Shown here one piece after another: positions 23,480-32,481 of a stretch of 33,949 nt of DNA; within the stretch, counting starts at the first letter, position 1, and each line of letters starts with the position of its first letter. Position numbers and translations under genes: made by a program. This stretch comes from Subdoligranulum sp. CAG:314 (GTDB lineage: Bacteria > Bacillota > Clostridia > Christensenellales > CAG-314). The DNA lies in contig FR900996.1 in assembly GCA_000437915.1 (NCBI GenBank), positions 55,198 through 89,146 on the forward strand. The letters are read 5' to 3'. Under the pieces are notes generated by a model. It saw nothing but the letters and a program-made list of their open reading frames with translations. It searched no databases and was not told the origin of the DNA.

Positions 23480-23508
23480 ATTATACATACGAACGACGGA
23501 TAAGTCAA
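23480..23508 (-). promoter_or_regulatory. Strong sigma-A promoter for divIB-ftsA-ftsZ-asnS
   Basis: TTGACT (23503-23508) and a perfect TATAAT (23480-23485) on the minus strand, spacing 17. The AT-rich stretch 23509-23649 upstream shows no gene and no clear further signal. Confidence 0.9.
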
Positions 23509-23644
23509 TAAAAACGCGCGTACATTTAAAGATGTTGAAGCAGTATTTTGACATATTTTAACACGAAAAGCAAGAAATATGGATAATTTAAAATATTATG
23601 TCAGAAATAATACGCAATTAAAGTCTAGTTTTTTAAAATAATCC

Positions 23645-23678
23645 AAATGAAAAAGCCCGCCGTTCAGGCGGACTTTTT
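23645..23678 (-). terminator. Intrinsic terminator after murA
   Basis: Stem arms 23650-23661 and 23667-23678 with one mismatch and a five-base loop, then five Ts on the minus strand. It starts four bases after the murA stop and ends the upstream half of the dcw cluster. Confidence 0.82.
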
Positions 23679-23682
23679 ACGT

Positions 23683-24933
23683 TCATATTCTGCGTATATC
23701 CGCGCCGACAGAATTGAGAGCTTTGTCAAGCATAAAATATCCTCTGTCGATATGCTTTGCATTGTTCACGACAGTCACGCCTTCGGCGTTAAGCCCCGCC
23801 AGCACAAGCGCGGCGCCGCCTCTGAGGTCGCAGGCGTTTACCTCTGCCGACTTCAATCTGTTCACTCCCCTGACCAACGCAAGTCTGTCGCGCACGGTTA
23901 TGTCGGCGCCCATTTTCGTAAGCTCCGACACATGCTTGTAGCGCGTCTCGAAAATATTTTCCACTATTACGCTTGTGCCCGAAGAAACCGTTTCCAAAGC
24001 AAGTATCTGCGCCTGCAAATCGGTAGGAAAACCGGGGTACGGAGAGGTCTCTATAAGCGAAATGGTGTCGGGGCGTTTAAGACACTCGATATAAACGCTG
24101 TTTTCTCCGACGTTCAAACGCGAAACACAGTTTTCAAGCTTGCTTAAAAGCGCAGTGATATCGTCGGGCACACAGTTTGACACAAGGAGCTTGCCGCCCG
24201 TTATTGCAGCGGCAATTATGTAAGTGCCCGCAACGATTCTGTCGGGTATAGGCTCAAATTCGCATCCGTCAAGCTTTTTCACGCCTTCGATGACGATTGT
24301 AGAGCTGCCCGCGCCCGCTATTTTCGCGCCCATTTTGTTTAAAAATTTTTGCAGCGCGGCAATTTCCGGCTCCTTTGCGGCATTTGTTATCGTTGTTTTT
24401 CCTTTGGCAAGCACTGCCGCCATCATTATATTTTCCGTTGCTCCCACGCTCGGAAAATCAAGATGAATATCGTTTCCTCTCGCATTTTCTCCGTTGCAAT
24501 ACAAAAAACCGCCCGTTTCCTCTATATCTATGTTCAACGCTCTCAAACCCTTGAGATGCAAATCGATCGGACGGATTCCTATATCGCAGCCGCCGGGAAA
24601 AACGGCTTTTGCGTGTTTGAGCCGTCCGATAATCGGCCCCATAAGAAAAAGCGAGCTTCTTATTTCCTTAGCATAGCTCGAAGGTATTTCATTGCCGGTA
24701 AGAACCGAACAGTCAACGGTCAAATCGTCTTTTTCCCAAAAGATTTTTCCTCCGAGCGCCTCTATGATTTTGGTCATGTTTATTATGTCGGTGATTTTGG
24801 GGCAATTGAACAGCGTTACGGGACGCGTAGCCAAAACACACGCCGCAAGCAAGGCAAGCACGCAGTTTTTTGCGGAATGAACCGCCAACTCCCCCTCCAA
24901 CCTATGACCTCCGTTTATCAACAGTCTGTCCAT
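23683..24933 (-). CDS. murA: UDP-N-acetylglucosamine 1-carboxyvinyltransferase MurA
   Basis: A 416-residue enzyme catalysing the first committed step of peptidoglycan precursor synthesis. The EPSP-synthase-like fold is clear: SAKN (20-23) near the N-terminus, and the catalytic loop FPGGCDIGIRPID with Cys116 (the fosfomycin-target Cys is present), then FPSVGATENIMMAA and YPGFPTDLQAQ. Start at 24933 is chosen for the family-like N-terminus MDRLLINGG and the GGAGAA before it; the longer frame adds 24 unlikely residues. The 115-base gap to ftsW shows no clear promoter. Confidence 0.96.
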   Translation of the reverse strand: MDRLLINGGHRLEGELAVHSAKNCVLALLAACVLATRPVTLFNCPKITDIINMTKIIEALGGKIFWEKDDLTVDCSVLTGNEIPSSYAKEIRSSLFLMGPIIGRLKHAKAVFPGGCDIGIRPIDLHLKGLRALNIDIEETGGFLYCNGENARGNDIHLDFPSVGATENIMMAAVLAKGKTTITNAAKEPEIAALQKFLNKMGAKIAGAGSSTIVIEGVKKLDGCEFEPIPDRIVAGTYIIAAAITGGKLLVSNCVPDDITALLSKLENCVSRLNVGENSVYIECLKRPDTISLIETSPYPGFPTDLQAQILALETVSSGTSVIVENIFETRYKHVSELTKMGADITVRDRLALVRGVNRLKSAEVNACDLRGGAALVLAGLNAEGVTVVNNAKHIDRGYFMLDKALNSVGADIRRI

Positions 24934-25048
24934 TTTGAGTTCTCCATAGTCAAATCTTTGTTGCAGACAGCCCGTTCCGAAACACGACTTGAATTTCGTC
25001 AACAAAAAAACGTGCCGCCTTCAATAATATTATCTTATGGCAAACCGT

Positions 25049-26170
25049 TTATAAATGTGAGACGGACGGCGTCTCCTCGCTTCTCGAAACATTGAGAAGC
25101 AGACCTGCGGCAAACATGAACATAACGAGCGACGTGCCGCCGTAGCTGATAAAGGGCAGCGGCAATCCCGTGGGAGGTATGCTGCCCGTTACCACGGCTA
25201 AATTTATCGCCGACTGCACGGCAATTATCGAAACAATTCCTCCGCACAGCAGAGAGCCGAATTTGTCCGCGGCGTTGAGACTGATTTTTACTCCTCTGTA
25301 AATCACAAGCAAAAACAGCAGCATGAGGAACAGACAGCCGACAAGCCCCGTTTCCTCGCCTATGACGGAAAACACGAAATCGCTTTCCGCAAACGGCAAA
25401 AACGAGTATTTCTGTCGGCTGTTGAACAATCCGACTCCAAACCACCCGCCGCTCCCCAACGCATACAACGACTGTATCAGTTGATAGCCTTCGTCCTTGG
25501 GCGAAGCCCACGGGTCGATAAAAGCAAGAAGTCTTTTAAGCCTGTACGGCTCGACTAGTATCATTACAGGCACGGCGACGGCTGCCGCAACAAGCAGAAA
25601 TACAAACCATTTGGGCTTCATGCCGCCGATAAAAAGCATTATAAGCATCACAAGCCCGACGCACATGGTTATAGACATATTGGGCTCGAGAATAATCAGC
25701 AGACAAACTGCAACGCCGCTCCCCAAAACGGGAAGCGTGTGCGATATGCGCGTCATATCGGTTTTTTCGCGCGACATATAAGTGGCGGCAAAAAATACGA
25801 AAGCGAATTTTGCTATTTCGGAGGGCTGAAAGGAAAATCCGCCGAAGCCCACCCATCTTTTTGCACCGTAATTTTCTATTCCAAGCCCGGGAACAAACAC
25901 CAACCCGAGCAAGACCAAAGAAACCGCCAGCAAAGGAAGCGAAAACTTTTTTAATATATCGAGATTGAGCCTTGACGCCAAAAGCATGGCTGCCACGCCT
26001 ACGACAAAGCCTACCGCCTGTTTGGTGAAATAATAAAATTTGTCGGAAAAATCCCTTTCCGCCATGTAATAGCTGGCGCTGTAAATAAACAGCAGTCCTA
26101 TGAGAGCTAGCAGTATGACTGCGCCCAAAAGTATGTAATCGGGTTTTCCGCGCGTGTTAATAAGTTTCAT
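25049..26170 (-). CDS. ftsW: FtsW, SEDS peptidoglycan glycosyltransferase
   Basis: A 373-residue polytopic SEDS protein with about ten membrane helices that polymerises septal glycan with its partner class B PBP. Family motifs: GAKRWVGFGGFSFQPSEIAKF, the large extracytoplasmic loop with KYSFLPFAESDFVFSVIGEE (catalytic Asp in SDF), and the C-terminal TGLPLPFISYGGTS. Located after murD with a 14-base overlap. Position in the dcw cluster favours FtsW over RodA or SpoVE, but SpoVE-like roles cannot be excluded. Confidence 0.95.
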   Translation of the reverse strand: MKLINTRGKPDYILLGAVILLALIGLLFIYSASYYMAERDFSDKFYYFTKQAVGFVVGVAAMLLASRLNLDILKKFSLPLLAVSLVLLGLVFVPGLGIENYGAKRWVGFGGFSFQPSEIAKFAFVFFAATYMSREKTDMTRISHTLPVLGSGVAVCLLIILEPNMSITMCVGLVMLIMLFIGGMKPKWFVFLLVAAAVAVPVMILVEPYRLKRLLAFIDPWASPKDEGYQLIQSLYALGSGGWFGVGLFNSRQKYSFLPFAESDFVFSVIGEETGLVGCLFLMLLFLLVIYRGVKISLNAADKFGSLLCGGIVSIIAVQSAINLAVVTGSIPPTGLPLPFISYGGTSLVMFMFAAGLLLNVSRSEETPSVSHL

Positions 26171-27476
26171 TTTTCAATTTTTCCACTATTTTTTTAAAAT
26201 GTTCGCCGCGCTCGGCAAAATTTCTGTACGAATCAAAGCTTGCGCAGGCGGGAGAAAGCAGAATCACGTCTCCCGCGGAAGCTTCGGCATACAGAGTTCT
26301 CACCGCATTTTCCAGACCGTCGCAGAAACAATATCTTTTAAAACCCTTTCTTTGCGCAAATGAAGCGATTGTTTCGGCAGCCTCTCCGATAAGTGCAATT
26401 TTTTTTACCCTCGGCGGCATCTTGGCAAACAATTCGCAAAAATCCAGATTTTTATCCCTGCCGCCCAAAATCAAATAAATTTTCTCGCCAAAAGCGTTTA
26501 CGGCTTTGATTGTCGAATCTACGTTTGTGGACTTGGAATCGTTGACGAATTTCACCCCTTTCACGCTACCCGCAGATTCAAGTCTGTGTTCCACTCCTTC
26601 AAAGCTCAAAAGCCCCCTTCTCAGTTCGTCGACGTCAAGCCCCAACTCGCGGCAAACAATCAGTGCGCACATGGCATTCTGAATATTATGAACGCCCTTG
26701 ATTTTTAACGCAGACGCGTCGCATACCGTGTCTTTCGTCCCGCCTTTTTTAAGAATGATTTTCCCGTTGTCCAGATAACATCCCTCAGGTTTTCTTTCCG
26801 TACTGAAAAAAAGCTTTTGCGCTTTGCCCCGCCATTCTATTGCTCGGATTACGGGATCGTCGGCGTTCAGCACACAGAATCCCTCGTTCTGAAAAGCGAA
26901 AATATTTTTTTTCGCGGCGGCATAGCTCAAAAAATCTCCGTGCCTGTCGAGATGGTCGGGAGTAATGTTTAAAATGGCGCTTATGTACGGCGCAAACCGA
27001 GTGCAGCTTTCAAGCTGAAAGCTGGACGCTTCAAGGACGGCTATATCCTCCTCTCCGAGTTTTTCGCACATCGAACAAAACGGAACGCCTATGTTGCCCA
27101 GCGCGTAAGACGACCTGCCCGCATTGCGCAGTATGTGATTGATTAGACTCACGGTAGTCGTCTTTCCGTTTGTTCCCGTTACCGCAACCACACGGCATTT
27201 GCTTCGTATGTAACCTAGCTCCAGCTCTCCCATGACAGGTATGTTTTTTTCTTTGCAGGCTTTGACCAACGGGCGGTTCAAAGGTACGGACGGAGATAAA
27301 AGCAGCGCGTCTGTGTCGTCGGGAATACTTTCGCCTTTACCAAGAAATTTTTTTCCTTCCGCCCATTCGGGCACGCCTTCTCCGTCCCGATACAACAGTA
27401 TTTCGCACTCATCCCCGAGCAATTCATACATTGCCTGACCGGAAACTCCCAAGCCGTAAATTATAACCTTTTTCAT
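26157..27476 (-). CDS. murD: UDP-N-acetylmuramoylalanine--D-glutamate ligase MurD
   Basis: A 439-residue Mur ligase adding D-Glu to UDP-MurNAc-L-Ala. N-terminal Rossmann-like domain with GLGVSGQAMYELL, P-loop VTGTNGKTTTVSL, central NITPDHLDRHGDF and VNDSKSTNVDST, C-terminal ILGGRDKNLDF and LSPACASFDSYRNFAERG. Starts nine bases after mraY with GGGAGG and overlaps ftsW. Confidence 0.97.
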   Translation of the reverse strand: MKKVIIYGLGVSGQAMYELLGDECEILLYRDGEGVPEWAEGKKFLGKGESIPDDTDALLLSPSVPLNRPLVKACKEKNIPVMGELELGYIRSKCRVVAVTGTNGKTTTVSLINHILRNAGRSSYALGNIGVPFCSMCEKLGEEDIAVLEASSFQLESCTRFAPYISAILNITPDHLDRHGDFLSYAAAKKNIFAFQNEGFCVLNADDPVIRAIEWRGKAQKLFFSTERKPEGCYLDNGKIILKKGGTKDTVCDASALKIKGVHNIQNAMCALIVCRELGLDVDELRRGLLSFEGVEHRLESAGSVKGVKFVNDSKSTNVDSTIKAVNAFGEKIYLILGGRDKNLDFCELFAKMPPRVKKIALIGEAAETIASFAQRKGFKRYCFCDGLENAVRTLYAEASAGDVILLSPACASFDSYRNFAERGEHFKKIVEKLKNETY

Positions 27477-27485
27477 TTTTCCTCC

Positions 27486-28475
27486 CTAAATCAACGTCAA
27501 AACGCAAATCAAAGCTACTATTCCTGTAATAGTAGAATACAAAAAGCCGATTCTCGTTTCACTCAGACCTTTTTTCTGTAAATGATGATGAAACGGCGCC
27601 ATAAGAAAAACTCTCCGCTTGGTTCGCTTGTAGTGAACAACCTGAATTATGTCGGAAACGGCGCTTGTAGCGAACATAACGCCCAATATCGGTATATACA
27701 GACTGAGTCTCCCGAGAATAGACACGCACGCCACAACACCGCCGAGAGCGAGAGAGCCTACGTCTCCCATAAAAATCTTTGCGGGAAAGCAGTTGAAAAG
27801 CAAAAAGCCCGCCAAACTTCCGACAGTAGCAAAGCATACCGTCAAAAGCCCCTGATATTCTTTTACGTAAAGCGACAGACCGTTTTTATCCGCGTCGGCA
27901 GCCACAATGGCGATTATTGCGGCAATTCCCACCATATAAACCAATGTAGTCGACGCAGCAAGCCCGTCCAAACCGTCGGTAAGATTGACGCTGTTTGTGG
28001 TTGCGATAAAAATAAAAACCACGAGCGGAATGACTCCCCAACCCAGCGACACCGTATTTTTTGTAAAAGGGATATAAACGTCCCCTCTTATCAGTTCGTT
28101 TTTATATACCACAAAAGCCACAATCAGCGCAATGGAAAGCTGAAGGATAATTTTCTGATAAGGTCTGAGCCCCAGATTCCTTTTGTAATGGATTTTTATC
28201 GAGTCGTCGAGAAAGCCGGTAACGCCGTAAGCAAATGCAACGGCAAGAGTTATATATACGAATTTTCCCTTTCCGAAAATCAGCGCGGCTGTAATCATGG
28301 CGAGTATTATGGCGATTCCGCCCATTGTGGGAGTGCCGCTTTTGTAGCTGTGCTCTTTGACGTATTCCAGAATTTCCTGTCCCGCCTTTTTTCTTTTCAA
28401 AAGCGGCAGCAACAGAAACAGAAGCGCAACGCACAGCAAAAAAGCTATTAAAGCAGCCAAAAGATAATTACTCAT
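27486..28475 (-). CDS. mraY: Phospho-N-acetylmuramoyl-pentapeptide transferase MraY
   Basis: A 329-residue membrane enzyme that forms lipid I on undecaprenyl phosphate. About ten hydrophobic helices and the family motifs LDDSIKI, RNLGLRPYQKI, NSVNLTDGLDGLA, MGDVGSLALGG and PFHHHLQKKG are present. It follows murE after only six bases, so murF, which usually stands here, is missing. Confidence 0.97.
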   Translation of the reverse strand: MSNYLLAALIAFLLCVALLFLLLPLLKRKKAGQEILEYVKEHSYKSGTPTMGGIAIILAMITAALIFGKGKFVYITLAVAFAYGVTGFLDDSIKIHYKRNLGLRPYQKIILQLSIALIVAFVVYKNELIRGDVYIPFTKNTVSLGWGVIPLVVFIFIATTNSVNLTDGLDGLAASTTLVYMVGIAAIIAIVAADADKNGLSLYVKEYQGLLTVCFATVGSLAGFLLFNCFPAKIFMGDVGSLALGGVVACVSILGRLSLYIPILGVMFATSAVSDIIQVVHYKRTKRRVFLMAPFHHHLQKKGLSETRIGFLYSTITGIVALICVLTLI

Positions 28476-28481
28476 TGTCCG

Positions 28482-29927
28482 TCATCCCAAAAACCTATGT
28501 ACTACCTCGATATCGTAAAACGGATATTTTCTCCCTTTGATTTCCTGATATCTTTCCGCGCCCTTGCCGAGAATTGCCACGGTGTCCGCCGCTCCCGCCT
28601 GATTTAAAGCATGAAAAATAGCGTCCTCGCGGTTCTGTATTATTTCGTAATTTTCTTTCAGTCCCGCAACTATGTCGCGAAAGATGGAAAAACTGTCCTC
28701 AAATCTCGGATTGTCGTCCGTTACTATTGCCAAATCGGCATATTTTGCCACCGCTTTGCCCATAAGAGGGCGCTTGAATTTGTCCCTGCCGCCGCCGCAG
28801 CCGAAAACAACTATCAGGCGGCCGCCCTTTTTTCCCGTCGACGAAAGATAAGAAAGAATATTTTCCACACCGTCGGGAGTATGTGCGAAATCCACCACCA
28901 CGCGCGCGCCGCTTTTCATGAAAAAGGTTTCGTTTCTTCCGTCAATGGACTTTACCTTGCTTATACCTTGTGCAATGACGTCGGCTTTTATTCCGTAAAG
29001 ACGCGCCGCTGCGGAAGCGGCAAGCGTATTGTACATATTGAATTTTCCTTTGAGAGAGTAGCTTACGCGCTTGGTTTCGCCGCAAAGACCGAGCGTATAG
29101 CTTATCCCCTTTTCGCTGCCCTCGAAGTCGCTCGCGAAAACGTCCGCGGGATTTTCGCAGCCGTAAGAAATCATAGACAAATCCGCGTTTTTAAGTATTT
29201 TCATTCCCAACTCGTCGTCGGCGTTGATTACTCCCACCCTTACGTATTTTTTGTCGAAAAAACTCTCTTTGACAGCCGCATAGGTCTGCATGTTTTTAAA
29301 AAAATCGAGATGGTCTTGGCTCAGGTTGGTAAAAACAGCTATGTCGCTTGTCACGCCTTCCATTTTTTTGAGGGCTATCGCGTGAGCCGACACCTCCATA
29401 ATCACATACCTGATTTTATTGAGATGTATTTTGTAAAACAACTCGTGCAAATCAATAGGGTCGGGCGTGGTGAGAGCGGATTTTATTCTGCGCTCGCCTA
29501 TCCATACGCCGTTTGAACCGATAACCGCGGTTTTCTCGCCGGTTTCCTTTAATATGGCGTCAAGAAGATATGTGGTGGAGGTTTTGCCGTTTGTGCCCAC
29601 CACGCTGATAATATTCAGCAAATCGCATGCGCTGTGAAAAAAGGTTTTCGCCATTTTCGACATGACTGCCCGCGTGTCGGAAACAATTATACGACACACG
29701 CTGTCGTCGGCAATATTCACGTCTCTGCCGCATACCAACGCTACCGCTCCGTCCGCGACGGCCTTGTGCGCGAATATATGCCCGTCGGTCTGAGTGCCTT
29801 CCAGACAAAAAAACAAGCCGTCCTTTTTAACTCGGCGCGAATCGCATGACAAGGAAGATATGTTCAAATCCGTATTTCCCTTGACGTCGATATAATTGAT
29901 TCCGCTCAAAAGCTCAGATAATTGCAT
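28482..29927 (-). CDS. murE: UDP-MurNAc-L-Ala-D-Glu:diaminopimelate ligase MurE
   Basis: A 481-residue Mur ligase. P-loop GTNGKTS (111-117), carbamylated Lys region AAVKESFFDKK, FAHTPDG (348-353), and DNPR (405-408), the signature that selects meso-diaminopimelate rather than lysine; the wall is therefore predicted to be DAP type. GKGAER (454-459) is also normal. A terminator hairpin separates it from ftsI, with no room for a promoter between them. The ribosome site is GAGGTC at about ten bases. Confidence 0.96.
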   Translation of the reverse strand: MQLSELLSGINYIDVKGNTDLNISSLSCDSRRVKKDGLFFCLEGTQTDGHIFAHKAVADGAVALVCGRDVNIADDSVCRIIVSDTRAVMSKMAKTFFHSACDLLNIISVVGTNGKTSTTYLLDAILKETGEKTAVIGSNGVWIGERRIKSALTTPDPIDLHELFYKIHLNKIRYVIMEVSAHAIALKKMEGVTSDIAVFTNLSQDHLDFFKNMQTYAAVKESFFDKKYVRVGVINADDELGMKILKNADLSMISYGCENPADVFASDFEGSEKGISYTLGLCGETKRVSYSLKGKFNMYNTLAASAAARLYGIKADVIAQGISKVKSIDGRNETFFMKSGARVVVDFAHTPDGVENILSYLSSTGKKGGRLIVVFGCGGGRDKFKRPLMGKAVAKYADLAIVTDDNPRFEDSFSIFRDIVAGLKENYEIIQNREDAIFHALNQAGAADTVAILGKGAERYQEIKGRKYPFYDIEVVHRFLG

Positions 29928-29943
29928 TTTAAGAGACCTCGCC

Positions 29944-29974
29944 GTAAAAAAAATCCATACTGTTCGTATGGATT
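29944..29974 (-). terminator. Intrinsic terminator between ftsI and murE
   Basis: Perfect 9-bp stem (arms 29952-29960 and 29966-29974) with a five-base loop, followed by eight Ts on the minus strand. It lies 28 bases after ftsI and 17 before the murE ATG. Confidence 0.85.
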
Positions 29975-30002
29975 ATTTTATTATTTGCGACGCCGCATTA
30001 TG

Positions 30003-31730
30003 TTAAGCCGGCTTTAAATTCTTATAATTGATTATCTGCTGAAAAATCATCTTCGCATAAGGCGCTGCGACGGTGGAGCCGTAATGCGCGCCGGTAGGCT
30101 CGTCAACAAGCATTAGCGCCAGATACTGCGGATTGTCGGCGGGGAAAAATCCCACGAAGGAGGAAACATATTTACCCACGGCAATATGACCGTTTTCGTA
30201 TTTTTGAGCCGTGCCGGTTTTGCCCCCTACCTTAAAGCCTTCGATATAAGCCTGTTTTCCGCTGCCGTTTGTCACGACGTTTTCCAACAGCCCCGCAAGC
30301 TCGCGGCTCACTTTTTCGCTGATTGCCCTCTGTCTTACGGTAGGATAAAATTTCTTTACAAGCTCGCCTTCCTGAGTCCTGATTTCCTTTACAAGGTAAG
30401 GCTGCATCAAAAGACCGCCGTTTACAGCCGCTGACGTCGCCATAGCGAGCTGAAGAGGTGTCACCGCAATAGTTTGCCCGAAAGAAATTCTCGCCAAATC
30501 TCCGTTGGTTACGGCGCTCTCCGCAACAAGCAGGCCTGCCTGTTCCCCCGCAAAATCTATCCCCGAAACCGCTCCGTAACCAAAAGCGGAAAGATACTTG
30601 TACATGGTCTCCTTGCCCAACGACAAACCTATGTCTGTGAATATGGGGTTGCAGCTGTTGTTCAAAGCGTCGCCCAGATTCTGATTGCAATGCTTGGAGG
30701 AGGTGTGCGTTGTCCAGCACTTGACTCTGGAGCCGTCAACGATACGGAAATTTGCGTTGTTGGGAAAAACATAAGACGCCGAATGCGCTTTGGGATTTCC
30801 CCTCGCATACTCCTCAAGCATCGCCGCCGCAGTAAGCACCTTGAAGGTAGAACCCGGCTCGTACACGTCCGTTATCAGCATATTTTTGGTGCTTGCCATA
30901 AGCTCGCCGATATTGTCCCGCGGCAGATTGTTTAGGTCTACGCTTGGCTTGGAAGACATCGCCAACACCTCGCCCGTCTGCGGATTGACAACAATGCACC
31001 TCGCGCCTTTGGGAGAGTGCCCCTGCATAACAAGGTCTAAAACATTCTCCACCACGCGCTGAATCCTGAAATCTATCGTAGTCACCACGTTGAGTCCCGA
31101 TACGGGCGGCGTATAATACGCGCTTTCGCCTTCAAGCTCTTTTCCGACAAGGTCGCTCGGCGTCAGAATGGCGCCGTCCACGCCTCTCAGATATTTGTCG
31201 TAATACGCTTCGAGACCGCTTTGTCCCGTGTTGTCGGAAGAAACAAAGCCTAGCACCTGAGACAGGAAATCGCCGTAAACATATTCACGCGAGGTGTCGG
31301 CGGCAAGATAAACGCCTTCGAGATTGTAGCTTCGGATTAAATTGGCTTCCTCGACGGTTATTTTCCGCTTGATTGTATTTTCGGAAATTTTTGCCGTCAC
31401 TTTGTCGTATACGTCCTGATAAGACAGCTTCAAGGCCTGCGAAAGCAGCTCCGCAACAAGAGAATGATTGCTTACGCTGTTAGGTCTGACGTAAACGGTG
31501 TAGCTTGTTCCGCTGGACGCAAAAACAATACCGTTAGTGTCGGTTATATCCCCTCTGTCCGCCGTTACGGGCAAATCGCGCGTCCATTGCTCCAAGGCTC
31601 TGGTCTGAAGCTTTTTACCCCAAACTATTTGTATATAGCCCAAACGCAAAAAAATGACAAAAAAAATAAAGGCTATTGCAACAAACATTGCAAACAGCCT
31701 TTTTTTTGTTGAGAAATACGTGTTACGCAC
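30003..31730 (-). CDS. ftsI: Division class B penicillin-binding protein (FtsI/PbpB type)
   Basis: A 575-residue septal transpeptidase: short cytoplasmic tail, membrane helix (about 12-32), dimerisation domain beginning ADRGDITDTNG, and transpeptidase domain with Ser294 in STFK (294-297), SCN (359-361) and KTG (504-506). It ends soon after the domain, so there is no PASTA domain, unlike PbpB or SpoVD of Bacillus. Three cysteines lie near the SxN motif (338, 348, 360), unusual for an exposed domain. It pairs with FtsW, encoded downstream. Starts six bases after the ftsL-like gene. Confidence 0.95.
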   Translation of the reverse strand: MRNTYFSTKKRLFAMFVAIAFIFFVIFLRLGYIQIVWGKKLQTRALEQWTRDLPVTADRGDITDTNGIVFASSGTSYTVYVRPNSVSNHSLVAELLSQALKLSYQDVYDKVTAKISENTIKRKITVEEANLIRSYNLEGVYLAADTSREYVYGDFLSQVLGFVSSDNTGQSGLEAYYDKYLRGVDGAILTPSDLVGKELEGESAYYTPPVSGLNVVTTIDFRIQRVVENVLDLVMQGHSPKGARCIVVNPQTGEVLAMSSKPSVDLNNLPRDNIGELMASTKNMLITDVYEPGSTFKVLTAAAMLEEYARGNPKAHSASYVFPNNANFRIVDGSRVKCWTTHTSSKHCNQNLGDALNNSCNPIFTDIGLSLGKETMYKYLSAFGYGAVSGIDFAGEQAGLLVAESAVTNGDLARISFGQTIAVTPLQLAMATSAAVNGGLLMQPYLVKEIRTQEGELVKKFYPTVRQRAISEKVSRELAGLLENVVTNGSGKQAYIEGFKVGGKTGTAQKYENGHIAVGKYVSSFVGFFPADNPQYLALMLVDEPTGAHYGSTVAAPYAKMIFQQIINYKNLKPA

Positions 31731-31736
31731 CTTTTT

Positions 31737-32450
31737 TCAGCCTCCGAAAATATTTGACAACCATTCGCAGAAGTTGTTGAACCAATTGGAAGGCACATCA
31801 TATTCTGCGGACGGTCTCATCTGGAGCGGTTCGTAATACATCGTGTTGCTTTCAGAGGCCTCTTCGAGACCGAGCTGACTTTCCGCGATGTTCTTTATTT
31901 CTTCGTCTGTATACATATTGTCGATTTGAGAATTGAGCGCTTCGAGCTCTTGAAGTTGAGATTCCACTCCCGCCTGCAACGCCGCGACTTCTCCCATAAC
32001 ATTGCTAAGAGCAACCGCCGTCAACGATATGGTAAGTACGAGAACCAACACAACAGCTATATACGAAACTATAACTATTTTTTCTTTAGCGGAAAGCTTC
32101 GCGTTGGTTTTCGTACTTGTCGTGCGGGGAACCGTATTGTATTCCCTGCTGAAATATTTGCTCAAATCGATTTCTTTGTTTTGTTTAAGCGTTTCAAAGG
32201 AAGGCATAAGGTCGGGATTGGAAAAATCCTCTTCCGTTACGCTTGCCGACGTCTGTGACGCAGCCGTTTCCTCTCCGAAAAGCCTCGAAGCTATATCGGT
32301 GTTGGAAAAATACGAGGGCTCTTCAAAGGAACTCTCTCCGGAAAAATCGTATTTTTCCCTCGCCAATGCGCTGTCGTTAAACGTCAGCTTTTCCTTGCTT
32401 TCGTTTTCGATATTATCGACCGTAACCTCGCGTCTGCTTGTCGTCAACAT
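31737..32450 (-). CDS. FtsL/DivIC-like septum protein with long cytoplasmic domain
   Basis: A 237-residue bitopic protein in the ftsL position (between rsmH and ftsI). Residues 1-120 are acidic, Ser/Thr-rich and probably disordered; a membrane helix spans about 124-151; a coiled coil (about 153-179, with QAGVESQLQELEALNSQI) follows; and the C-terminus ends in an aromatic, amphipathic NWFNNFCEWLSNIF. Helix plus coiled coil is the FtsL pattern, but usual FtsL is about 100-130 residues, so the N-terminal domain is an addition. Start at 32450 has GGGGAGG before it; the frame is open to 32537 but this would overlap rsmH. Called by topology and place, not by sequence identity. Confidence 0.75.
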   Translation of the reverse strand: MLTTSRREVTVDNIENESKEKLTFNDSALAREKYDFSGESSFEEPSYFSNTDIASRLFGEETAASQTSASVTEEDFSNPDLMPSFETLKQNKEIDLSKYFSREYNTVPRTTSTKTNAKLSAKEKIVIVSYIAVVLVLVLTISLTAVALSNVMGEVAALQAGVESQLQELEALNSQIDNMYTDEEIKNIAESQLGLEEASESNTMYYEPLQMRPSAEYDVPSNWFNNFCEWLSNIFGG

Positions 32451-32481
32451 TATATTCCTCCCCGGAGAACAATATTCCCCT

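Noticed and set aside
23441..23554. Longer divIB start at 23554
   Set aside because: It runs through a near-consensus promoter, and GGAGG marks the start at 23440.
27582..28451. Plus-strand open frame of 289 codons opposite mraY
   Set aside because: Rich in His, Lys, Arg and Asn, as expected opposite a hydrophobic membrane protein; no ribosome site.
28611..29516. Plus-strand open frame of 301 codons opposite murE
   Set aside because: Antisense to a fully canonical murE; no initiation signal and no recognisable protein.
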